Shown piece by piece: positions 9,119-15,703 of a stretch of DNA of 64,000 nucleotides. Position numbers and translations under genes: made by a program. Origin of the DNA: Thalassovita autumnalis. Lineage in GTDB: Bacteria > Pseudomonadota > Alphaproteobacteria > Rhodobacterales > Rhodobacteraceae. The DNA is taken from the NCBI RefSeq assembly GCF_001458255.1, contig NZ_CYSB01000010.1:82251-146250 (forward strand). Reading direction: 5' to 3'. Each line of letters begins with the position of its first letter. Within the stretch, counting starts at the first letter, position 1. Under the pieces are notes generated by a model. The model searched no databases. It was not told where the DNA came from and worked only from the letters and a program-made list of their open reading frames with translations.

Positions 9119-9658
9119 TCACAGCAGAAAAAGGTGGTAATGGGCGGCGCTCGCGCCTGTCTCAAACCGGGTCGCGCCGTAAAGCCGGTAGCGCAGGCAA
9201 TCGCCGGGGCTGAGGCTATGCGCTTTGCCTTCAACGCTCACCGTCAGCTGACCGCTGAGCAGCAACAGGTGATGTTCCAGCCCGGCCCGTGGCGGTGCGT
9301 CATAGCTGATGCACTGCCCCGCTGGCAGCTGGCAGTCCAGCCATTCCCCCGCCAGATCCGCACCGGGGGGGGAAATGACACTGCGCGTGAAGCCCGTGTC
9401 GCCATCCCGCCAGGACTTGCGACCATCGGCTGGGATCACCGCCGGGGCCTGATCTTCGACCAGCGCCAGCAAGCGCGACATTGAGGTGCCGTAAGCCCGG
9501 CACAGCTTGGCCAGGGTGTCTGTTGTCGGGCTGACCTGCGCCTTTTCCACCCGCGCCAATGTGGCCCGGCTGACCCCGGTTTCCTGCGCTAATTGGTCCA
9601 GTGACCATCCGGCCTCGGCCCTGAGGCGGGTTAAATGTTGGGCGAGCAAGCTGTCCAT
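9119..9658 (-). CDS. XRE-family transcriptional regulator with C-terminal cupin domain
   Basis: A 179-residue regulator. An N-terminal HTH_3 domain (about residues 8-62, WSLDQLAQETGVSRATLARVE) is joined to a small cupin (about 105-178, with LEHHLLLLSGQLTV and LSPGDCLRYR). This architecture is common in repressors of amino-acid and small-metabolite genes, in which the cupin is thought to bind an effector. A GNAT gene follows after 9 nt. A perfect inverted repeat 15 bp upstream of the start (9673-9696) suggests autoregulation. Confidence 0.9.
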   Translation of the reverse strand: MDSLLAQHLTRLRAEAGWSLDQLAQETGVSRATLARVEKAQVSPTTDTLAKLCRAYGTSMSRLLALVEDQAPAVIPADGRKSWRDGDTGFTRSVISPPGADLAGEWLDCQLPAGQCISYDAPPRAGLEHHLLLLSGQLTVSVEGKAHSLSPGDCLRYRLYGATRFETGASAAHYHLFLL

Positions 9659-9672
9659 GTCTCAATTCCGGT

Positions 9673-9714
9673 CAATTCTCTCATTTGTGAGAATTGCGAC
9701 CGAATGTGAGAATG
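9673..9714. promoter_or_regulatory. Probable operator of the XRE-cupin regulator
   Basis: CAATTCTC (9673-9680) and GAGAATTG (9689-9696) form a perfect 8-bp inverted repeat with an 8-nt spacer. The half site TGTGAGAAT recurs directly at 9686-9694 and 9705-9713, a 19-bp step that would place two dimers on one DNA face. It lies in the 64-bp gap between the regulator start and the HAD gene stop. Confidence 0.65.
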
Positions 9715-9722
9715 TAAAGGGA

Positions 9723-10430
9723 TTAGCTCTGTTCGATCCGATCGATTAGCGAAACAAGCTGCCCCAGATGGTCCAATGCCTCATATTTAGGCGCGGTTTC
9801 GGGGGCCGGGGCTTTTTCGAACTCCCAGACCTCACCATGGGGCACGTAGACCCCCCAACCGCCAGCATCGACCATCGGCACAACATCGGACTTCATCGAA
9901 TTGCCCGCCATCAGCCCCCGCACCGCGCCGTCGCCATGATCGGCAAAGATCCGAGCGTAGACCTCAGGGGTTTTGTCACTGACAATCTCCACCCCATCAA
10001 ACAGATCGCCAAGGCCTGATTGCGCCAGCTTGCGCTCCTGATCGATCAGATCGCCCTTGGTGATCAGCAAAACGCGGTGGCTGTCGGCAATGGCCTCCAC
10101 CGCCTCATGTGCGTGGGGCAACAGCTCAATCGGGTGCTGCAACATCTCTTGCCCGGCATCGATCAGCTCACGCAAGACAGCGCCCGGCACCCGGTTTTCG
10201 GTGACCTCCAGCGCGGTTTCGATCATCGACAGCACAAAGCCCTTCACGCCGAACCCGTAGTGCCCCAGATTGCGCCGTTCAGCCGCCAGCAGCCGGTCAC
10301 TCAGGTGATCAGGGTCGGCATGATCGCGCAGCAAATCGGCGAATCGCTCCTGTGTGATCCGAAAGAACCTTTCGTTGTGCCAAAGCGTGTCATCAGCATC
10401 GAAACCAATTGTTGTGAGTTTCTGTGCCAA
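9723..10430 (-). CDS. HAD-family hydrolase
   Basis: A 235-residue haloacid dehalogenase-type phosphatase. Motif I is [10 protein letters not shown] (about residues 9-18, nucleophile Asp10 and acid Asp12). Motif II is LLITKGD (Thr near 122), motif III the Lys in VSDKTPEVY, and motif [15 protein letters not shown] helical cap lies between motifs I and II, typical of subfamily I. The substrate is not evident. It is divergent from clpS across a 138-bp gap. Confidence 0.86.
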   Translation of the reverse strand: MAQKLTTIGFDADDTLWHNERFFRITQERFADLLRDHADPDHLSDRLLAAERRNLGHYGFGVKGFVLSMIETALEVTENRVPGAVLRELIDAGQEMLQHPIELLPHAHEAVEAIADSHRVLLITKGDLIDQERKLAQSGLGDLFDGVEIVSDKTPEVYARIFADHGDGAVRGLMAGNSMKSDVVPMVDAGGWGVYVPHGEVWEFEKAPAPETAPKYEALDHLGQLVSLIDRIEQS

Positions 10431-10568
10431 AATTCACCCCCAATTTCATATCAGTTGCGGGTCTGCGCGCTGCTGACCTCTTTTCTAACCTACAACACAG
10501 GTTATATAGACCGTTCAAAGCGTAGTAGCCTCAAACCGAAGACCCTTCTTATGATTGACTGTGCCGTG

Positions 10569-10904
10569 ATGACAACTGTGATGACATCCGACAATGATGA
10601 TGACTTCGGCGGCGACAGCTCTGTCGCTCTGCAGACCAAGCCGAAGACCAAGCGCCCGCCACTCTACAAGGTGATGTTGCTCAATGATGACTACACTCCG
10701 ATGGAGTTTGTGGTGCACATCCTTGAGCGTTTCTTTGGCATGACCCACAGTCAGGCGTTTGAGATCATGCTGACCGTGCATAAGAAAGGCGTCGCCGTTG
10801 TGGGCGTCTTCAGCCACGAGATTGCAGAAACCAAGGTGACACAGGTGATGGATTTTGCCCGTCGCCATCAGCATCCGCTGCAATGCACCATGGAAAAGGA
10901 GTGA
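10569..10904 (+). CDS. clpS: ATP-dependent Clp protease adaptor ClpS
   Basis: A 111-residue N-degron recognin that delivers substrates with Leu, Phe, Tyr or Trp N-termini to ClpA-ClpP. After a flexible acidic N-terminus, the core begins [19 protein letters not shown], followed by [17 protein letters not shown]; the NDDYTPME substrate-pocket motif is intact. The start is uncertain: ATG codons at 10551, 10569 and 10581 are in frame and none has a clear Shine-Dalgarno. Upstream, TAACCT (10486-10491) and AGGTTA (10499-10504) form an inverted repeat next to an AT-rich TTATATAG stretch that may be the promoter. No clpA gene follows here. Confidence 0.93.
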   Translation: MTTVMTSDNDDDFGGDSSVALQTKPKTKRPPLYKVMLLNDDYTPMEFVVHILERFFGMTHSQAFEIMLTVHKKGVAVVGVFSHEIAETKVTQVMDFARRHQHPLQCTMEKE

Positions 10905-10935
10905 ACCGCCCCGGTTCACGCATTTAGGTCCTGAC

Positions 10936-11928
10936 ATGAGCCACCCGCGTTTGTCCCTCGCCCTTGATGGCGGTGGGCTGGATATTTCGTCTGGCCGCAT
11001 CGTTGTGTTTGGCGCCCGCAGTGATCTTGATCTGCGCGATCTGCCGAAAGAGCGCTGCCAGCTGATCACCGGCTATAAACCGGATGTGGATACGCTGAGC
11101 GCGCAGGGCTGGGAGGTGGCGACAGGGGCCGATGGATCATTTGACACCGCGATCGTCTTTCTGCCCCGCGCCAAGAAACTGGCCAAAGCGATGATCGCTG
11201 AGGCCGTGGGTCTGGGTGTGGCCACTGTGGTGGTGGATGGTCAGAAAACCGATGGCGTCGACTCGCTCCTGAAAGAGATGCGCAAACGCGGTGAGGTGGC
11301 CAATGTCCTGTCCAAGGCCCATGGCAAACTGTTCTGGGTCACCGGGCTGTGTGCCGCAGATCTGGCGGACTGGCAGGCCCCCGCAAAACAGGAAATCGAA
11401 GAGGGGTTTGTGACCGCGCCGGGGGTGTTTTCCGCTGACGGTATCGATCCTGCCTCCCGCCTTTTGGTGGATGTGCTGCCGCAGAAGCTGGGCAAACACT
11501 TGGCCGATCTGGGGGCCGGTTGGGGCTACCTGTCGCGCAATCTCTTGACCCGGGATAGCGTCAAAACGCTCTCTCTGGTAGAATCAGACCATGCGAGTCT
11601 GACCTGCGCCAAGGCCAATCTAAGCGATGATCGCGCGACATTTCACTGGGCGGATGCCACCAAATGGCGCTCGGACCGGCTGTTGGATGGGGTGATCATG
11701 AACCCGCCGTTCCACACTGGTCGCGCGGCAGAACCTCAATTAGGTCAAGCATTTATCGCAAATGCTGCGCGAAATCTTTCGCAGTCCGGCCAACTTTGGC
11801 TGGTGGCAAACCGCCAATTGCCTTATGAAACATCTCTTGCCGAACTCTTCCTGGATGTGGAAGAAATTGGCGGAGATAATCGGTTCAAGGTTCTTCACGC
11901 TGCGCGGCGCCGCCGCTCGGGTCGTTAA
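10936..11928 (+). CDS. Class I SAM-dependent methyltransferase, RsmC-like
   Basis: A 330-residue protein organised like 16S rRNA m2G1207 methyltransferase RsmC. A degenerate N-terminal methyltransferase-like half is followed by a catalytic half with the SAM motif LADLGAGWGYLS (about residues 190-201) and the N2-guanine signature NPPFHTG (about 256-262). An rRNA guanine-N2 methyltransferase is therefore likely; assignment to G1207 is inference. ATG at 10936 follows clpS by 31 nt. Confidence 0.85.
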   Translation: MSHPRLSLALDGGGLDISSGRIVVFGARSDLDLRDLPKERCQLITGYKPDVDTLSAQGWEVATGADGSFDTAIVFLPRAKKLAKAMIAEAVGLGVATVVVDGQKTDGVDSLLKEMRKRGEVANVLSKAHGKLFWVTGLCAADLADWQAPAKQEIEEGFVTAPGVFSADGIDPASRLLVDVLPQKLGKHLADLGAGWGYLSRNLLTRDSVKTLSLVESDHASLTCAKANLSDDRATFHWADATKWRSDRLLDGVIMNPPFHTGRAAEPQLGQAFIANAARNLSQSGQLWLVANRQLPYETSLAELFLDVEEIGGDNRFKVLHAARRRRSGR

Positions 11929-11984
11929 CACAGCTCGTCACCAAATCGCCGCCGGCTGACCCCGCGGCCCCGCAGGAGAAACCC

Positions 11985-12782
11985 ATGTCATTTGCGATTT
12001 CCGGCAAAACTGCCATCGTCACTGGTGGCGCTAACGGCATCGGTTTGGCCATTGGCCGCCATTTCCTCGACAAAGGCGCCAATGTGATCTTCGCCGATAT
12101 GGACGAAGACAACCTGATCCGCGAATTGGGCCCGAATGAGGAAGGCAACCCGCACCGCTACTTTGCCGGCGATCTGCGTGAGAAACTGACCTTGGCGAAC
12201 CTGCTCTCGGCCACTCTGGACGCTTTTGACAGTGTCGACATTCTGGTCAACGCCTCACGCCAGATCATCGCCGCCGACCCGCTGAACGGGGATGACGCGA
12301 TGGAGATCATGCTGCAGCAGAACCTGCTCACTGCGCTGAAACTGTCGCAGCTGGTGGCCAAGCGCATGATCAAACAGGGCGCTGAGGAGGAGGAGGGCAT
12401 CCTTGGCACCATCGTTAACATCTCTTGCATCGCCTCACGCCGCACCTCGCCGGACCTGCTGGCCTATTCGGTCAGCTCGGCGGCATTGGATCAGATGACC
12501 CGCTCCCTGGCTGTGGCCCTCGCGCCCAACCGGATCCGCGTCAACGGTCTGGCTTTTGGGTCGGTCATGTCGAACAGCCTGAAAGAGACCCTGCGCGAAC
12601 ATGGTGAGTTCCGCGATGAGATTGAGGCGCGCACCCCGCTTGGTCGGATCGCCGCCCCCACCGAACTGGCCGAAGCGGCACAGTTCCTGGCCTCAGACGC
12701 CTCGGGCTTTATGACCGGTCAGATCATGACCGTGGACGGCGGCCGCACCCTGATGGACCCGGTCACCGCACCGGCGCATTAA
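11985..12782 (+). CDS. SDR-family oxidoreductase lacking the catalytic lysine
   Basis: A 265-residue short-chain dehydrogenase/reductase fold. The nucleotide-binding motif TGGANGIG is intact (about residues 14-21), as are a catalytic-type Ser (NISCIAS) and the tail PLGRIAAPTELAEAAQFLASD. The canonical Y-x-x-x-K reads YSVSS, so the lysine that activates the tyrosine and binds the ribose is Ser. The N-N-A-G motif is reduced to VNASR. The gene is intact, so this looks like a diverged, possibly non-catalytic SDR rather than decay. It lies between the RsmC-like gene and hemF and has its own terminator. Confidence 0.85.
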   Translation: MSFAISGKTAIVTGGANGIGLAIGRHFLDKGANVIFADMDEDNLIRELGPNEEGNPHRYFAGDLREKLTLANLLSATLDAFDSVDILVNASRQIIAADPLNGDDAMEIMLQQNLLTALKLSQLVAKRMIKQGAEEEEGILGTIVNISCIASRRTSPDLLAYSVSSAALDQMTRSLAVALAPNRIRVNGLAFGSVMSNSLKETLREHGEFRDEIEARTPLGRIAAPTELAEAAQFLASDASGFMTGQIMTVDGGRTLMDPVTAPAH

Positions 12783-12815
12783 CTGACCTTCCGTCCGGGT
12801 CACGTAGTGAGCCGG

Positions 12816-12853
12816 TTCGCACCCGACCCGCCCCCAAGGCGGGTGCGAATTCT
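12816..12853 (+). terminator. Rho-independent terminator after the SDR gene
   Basis: Perfect 10-bp arms TTCGCACCCG (12816-12825) and CGGGTGCGAA (12840-12849), followed by TTCTT. The rest of the 249-bp gap to hemF shows no further gene. Confidence 0.7.
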
Positions 12854-13031
12854 TGATGATCGTCCAGTGCACAACGACTCTTTGGGCCCAGAGGCCACGC
12901 AAGTTATAGAGCCGCCTTCGGATCGGGCGCGAACCTCCCGTTGCACTCTATTCGTGACGCGACCGAACGCGCGCTTTTCGCCCTTCGCCGCACCTGCTAC
13001 ATCCCTAACAATAGGATGAAGGAGCGCCGCA

Positions 13032-13925
13032 ATGTCGGAAGAGTTTGCACAAGAAAAACAACGCGCCAGCCAGTGGTTCCGCCAGCTGCGTGATGAGATT
13101 GTTGCCGCCTTTGAGGCGCTGGAGGACAGCCAGACCACCGGCCCCTTCGCGGATCAGCCTGCCGGACGCTTTGAGGTGACCGAGACCAAACGCGCTTCGG
13201 CGGATGGCTCGGACGCAGGCGGCGGCTTGATGAGTGTGATGCGCGGCGGCCGGGTGTTTGAAAAAGTGGGGGTTAATATCTCCACTGTTTACGGTGAGTT
13301 GGGCGAACGGGCGCAGAACGCTATGGCCGCGCGCAAAGGCATCCCCGGCATGAAACAGGATCCGCGCTTCTGGGCCTCGGGCATTTCGCTGGTGGCGCAT
13401 ATGCAGAACCCGCATACCCCTGCCGTGCATATGAACACCCGCATGTTCTGGACCCCGCATGCCTGGTGGTTTGGCGGTGGATCGGACCTGAACCCCTGCA
13501 TCGAATATGATGAGGACACCGCGCATTTCCACGGCGTGCAGAAAGAGTTCTGTGACAAGCACGACACCGCGTTCTATCCGCGCCTGAAGGAATGGGCGGA
13601 TGAGTATTTCTTTGTGCCCCATCGCGGCCGCGCGCGCGGGGTTGGCGGCATCTTTCTGGATGATCACAACTCGGGCGACTGGGAGGCGGATTTTGCCTTT
13701 ATTCAGGACGTCGGCCGCGCCTTCCTGCCGGCTTTCCTGCCGGTGACTGAGAAACGCCGTGATACGGTCTGGAGCGAGGCGGACAAAGACCAGCAGCTGC
13801 AGCACCGTGGCCTTTATGCGGAATATAACCTTGTCTATGACCGTGGCACCAAGTTTGGTCTGGAAACCGGCCATGACGCCAATGCGGTCCTGATGAGCCT
13901 GCCGCCGATGGCGAAATGGGTGTGA
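13032..13925 (+). CDS. hemF: Oxygen-dependent coproporphyrinogen-III oxidase
   Basis: A 297-residue aerobic HemF that converts coproporphyrinogen III to protoporphyrinogen IX in heme synthesis. Family blocks are clear: RFEVTETKRA, GGGLMSVMRGGRVFEKVGVN, the region around MNTRMFWTP (includes the conserved metal-site His), WWFGGGSDLNP, RGVGGIFLDD and NLVYDRGTKFGLETG. Length is normal. AAGGAG lies at 13019-13024, with ATG at 13032. HemF supplies heme only when oxygen is present; any anaerobic HemN lies outside the window. Confidence 0.97.
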   Translation: MSEEFAQEKQRASQWFRQLRDEIVAAFEALEDSQTTGPFADQPAGRFEVTETKRASADGSDAGGGLMSVMRGGRVFEKVGVNISTVYGELGERAQNAMAARKGIPGMKQDPRFWASGISLVAHMQNPHTPAVHMNTRMFWTPHAWWFGGGSDLNPCIEYDEDTAHFHGVQKEFCDKHDTAFYPRLKEWADEYFFVPHRGRARGVGGIFLDDHNSGDWEADFAFIQDVGRAFLPAFLPVTEKRRDTVWSEADKDQQLQHRGLYAEYNLVYDRGTKFGLETGHDANAVLMSLPPMAKWV

Positions 13926-13954
13926 GCGGATCCACACGACCGGCTTAGAAATGG

Positions 13955-13979
13955 GCCTCCACCGCGGTGGGGGCTTTTT
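13955..13979 (+). terminator. Rho-independent terminator after hemF
   Basis: Stem GCCTCCAC (13955-13962), loop CGCG, GTGGGGGC (13967-13974), then five T. One G-U pair. Confidence 0.85.
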
Positions 13980-14057
13980 CTTTGGCGAGCTTCGTAGCAG
14001 TGTCTGGAAGGTATCAGAAGAGCCCAAAGGTGATTGCCTTCAAGCTGGGCCACTGCG

Positions 14058-14130
14058 GCCGAACCGAGGGGCAAAGCGAAGCGCCCGCCCCGTGGGGGCG
14101 GTTCGGGCGCTGCCAAATCGAAGATTTGGC
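14058..14130 (+). repeat. Intergenic hairpin cluster upstream of the GFA gene
   Basis: Nested GC-rich inverted repeats occupy 14080-14110 (GCGCCCG against CGGGCGC, enclosing GCCCC..GGGGC). They are followed by a perfect hairpin, GCCAAATC (14112-14119), loop GAA, GATTTGGC (14123-14130). No T run follows, and the downstream gene starts 42 nt later. The CGGGCGCTGCC word recurs in the pheS-pheT gap. Confidence 0.55.
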
Positions 14131-14171
14131 TGAGTGAAACTGTGGAAGGGGCAAGAGTAAGGGAGAGAGCC

Positions 14172-14576
14172 ATGGCCAAAGGGGAATGCAATTGCGGCGC
14201 GGTCCGGTTTGAGATCACGTCCGAGATCCGCGATGTCTACATGTGCCACTGTTCCATCTGTCGCCGTATGACCGGCGGCGCAGGGGTGCCGGTGGTCGTG
14301 GTCCCGAATGAGGATTTCCGCTGGCTGTCAGGGCAAGACAACATCGCCACCTGGAAAAAGCCAGACGTCGATTGGCAGGGCTGGTTCTGCCGCACCTGTG
14401 GTTCGCCTTTGCCGGGCGACAATGATCCGGCGCGCACCTATGTGCCTGTGGGCGTGCTGACCGAAGGCGCCGAGGCTCTGGAGGTGAAACATCACATCTG
14501 GGTTGGCTCCAAGGCGCATTGGGATGTGATTGGGGACGCGGGCAAACAACACCCCGAGGCCTTTGGCACTGGCTGA
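14172..14576 (+). CDS. GFA-family (glutathione-dependent formaldehyde-activating-like) zinc protein
   Basis: A 134-residue protein with the GFA/CENP-V zinc pattern: CNCG near residues 6-9, CHCSIC near 25-30 and CRTCG near 74-78. Gfa itself promotes condensation of formaldehyde with glutathione, but most family members have no assigned substrate. ATG at 14172 is chosen over a longer upstream frame because the zinc motif begins at residue 6 and GGGAGAGAG sits 2-10 nt upstream. Proximity to the formate dehydrogenase operon (96 nt, convergent) is suggestive of C1 metabolism but is not proof. Confidence 0.87.
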   Translation: MAKGECNCGAVRFEITSEIRDVYMCHCSICRRMTGGAGVPVVVVPNEDFRWLSGQDNIATWKKPDVDWQGWFCRTCGSPLPGDNDPARTYVPVGVLTEGAEALEVKHHIWVGSKAHWDVIGDAGKQHPEAFGTG

Positions 14577-14599
14577 GTGGCTCAGGCTGAAAAGGGGCA

Positions 14600-14668
14600 G
14601 GGGGCGTTGCCCCCTCCGTTCAAAAGGGTTTTGAACGTCACCCCCAGAGTATTTGTGAAACGATGAAA
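14600..14668. repeat. Dispersed intergenic element, copy 1
   Basis: Hairpin GGGGGC-GTT-GCCCCC (14600-14614), then a 9-bp hairpin with arms CGTTCAAAA (14617-14625) and TTTTGAACG (14629-14637). A CCCCC run follows, then a 22-nt tail GAGTATTT..GATGAAA (14647-14668). It lies between the convergent GFA and fdsD genes, where it probably also terminates transcription. Related copies lie at 25344-25402, 28696-28717 and 59491-59512. Confidence 0.65.
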
Positions 14669-14672
14669 AGCG

Positions 14673-14897
14673 TCAGTCGATCTCAACTGGTTTGCGGATC
14701 TGCGGCGCGGCTTTCAGCACCAGCGGTTTCAATCCTTGGCCGCCGGCGGCGATAATTTCGGACAGTTGATCGCGCATCCGTGGCTCCCAGAAGTCACTGA
14801 TATGGGCAGCCACACCTTCGATGCCTTCAGCTTCTTTTTTGCTTTCGAAAAAGGTGGCGATCTGGTTCGCCATATAGATCAGTTTTTCCGGTTTCAT
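14673..14897 (-). CDS. fdsD: Formate dehydrogenase delta subunit FdsD
   Basis: A 74-residue protein (MKPEKLIYMANQIATFF; C-terminus KAAPQIRKPVEID) matching the small FdsD protein of soluble NAD-dependent formate dehydrogenases. FdsD is needed for activity in Rhodobacter-type complexes and sits near the bis-MGD cofactor entry. Its start overlaps the fdhD stop by 4 nt. It is the last gene of the fdsG-fdsB-fdsA-fdhD-fdsD operon. Confidence 0.92.
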   Translation of the reverse strand: MKPEKLIYMANQIATFFESKKEAEGIEGVAAHISDFWEPRMRDQLSEIIAAGGQGLKPLVLKAAPQIRKPVEID

Positions 14898-15703
14898 TGC
14901 GGTTCTCCGCTGTGGATGCGGTGGGTGTGGGTGAAGACGTCAAAGCGGGTGCCGCGGGCGCGGGTCACCAGGGTGAGCCCGGCCTGATCAGCCAGATCCA
15001 CCCCCAAGGCGGTGGGGGCGGAGACCGCGATCAGCACTGGCGCGCCGATCTGGGCGGTCTTCTGGATCATCTCAGACGACAGGCGGCTGGTGACGGTGAT
15101 GGCACCGGTGCTGGCGTCGATCCCGGCAAGGGCCAGGGCGCCTGCCAGCTTGTCCAATGCATTGTGGCGGCCTACATCCTCGCGCACGAGGATCAGCCCG
15201 TCGCCGGGGCGATAAAACCCGGCCGCGTGGGCGGCATGGGTTTCGTCATGCAGCGGCTGTTGCTGGCGCATGGCTGTGGTGGCCAGATGGATGTCCTGAC
15301 GGCGCAGCCGCAGGTTGGCGGTGACACGCGGCAGGGCGCGCATCGCCTGTTCTAGGCTTTCCACCCCGCAAAGGCCGCAGCCCACAGGACCAGCCAGCGC
15401 ACGGCGGCGCTTGGCCATTGCGGCGGCACGCTCCTCGGGCAGCCACATCTGCAGCTCCACGCCTTGGGCGTGGCGGATCACCTCCACCTCACCCAGCTCA
15501 TCGGCACTGTCGACCAGCCCTTCGGTCAGGGAAAACCCAACGGCAAAGTCGATCAGGTCCGCAGGCGAGCCCATCATCACCGCCAGCGTGGTGCCATTAT
15601 AGACCAGCGCAATCGGCATCTCCTCGGCCAGCGCGGTGGTCTGGTCGCTGAGGCCCAGAGGCCCGGCCGTCAGGCCCGGTTTATCAACCGCCGCCCGCAT
15701 CAC
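14894..15703 (-). CDS. fdhD: Formate dehydrogenase accessory sulfurtransferase FdhD (FdsC position)
   Basis: A 269-residue FdhD-family protein. FdhD/FdsC hands sulfur and the mature bis-MGD cofactor to the catalytic subunit. The conserved Cys motif GPVGCGLCGVESLE is at about residues 105-118. Other family blocks are FAVGFSLTEGL, VREDVGRHNALDKL and TSRLSSEMIQK. It overlaps fdsA and fdsD by 4 nt each, so translation is probably coupled and its dosage tied to the enzyme. Confidence 0.94.
   Translation of the reverse strand: MMRAAVDKPGLTAGPLGLSDQTTALAEEMPIALVYNGTTLAVMMGSPADLIDFAVGFSLTEGLVDSADELGEVEVIRHAQGVELQMWLPEERAAAMAKRRRALAGPVGCGLCGVESLEQAMRALPRVTANLRLRRQDIHLATTAMRQQQPLHDETHAAHAAGFYRPGDGLILVREDVGRHNALDKLAGALALAGIDASTGAITVTSRLSSEMIQKTAQIGAPVLIAVSAPTALGVDLADQAGLTLVTRARGTRFDVFTHTHRIHSGEPQ

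Noticed and set aside
8492..9484. 330-codon plus-strand frame opposite the GNAT and XRE-cupin genes
   Set aside because: The minus-strand genes show clear GNAT and HTH/cupin motifs; this frame has none and is rich in Gln, Arg and His, as expected of an antisense shadow.
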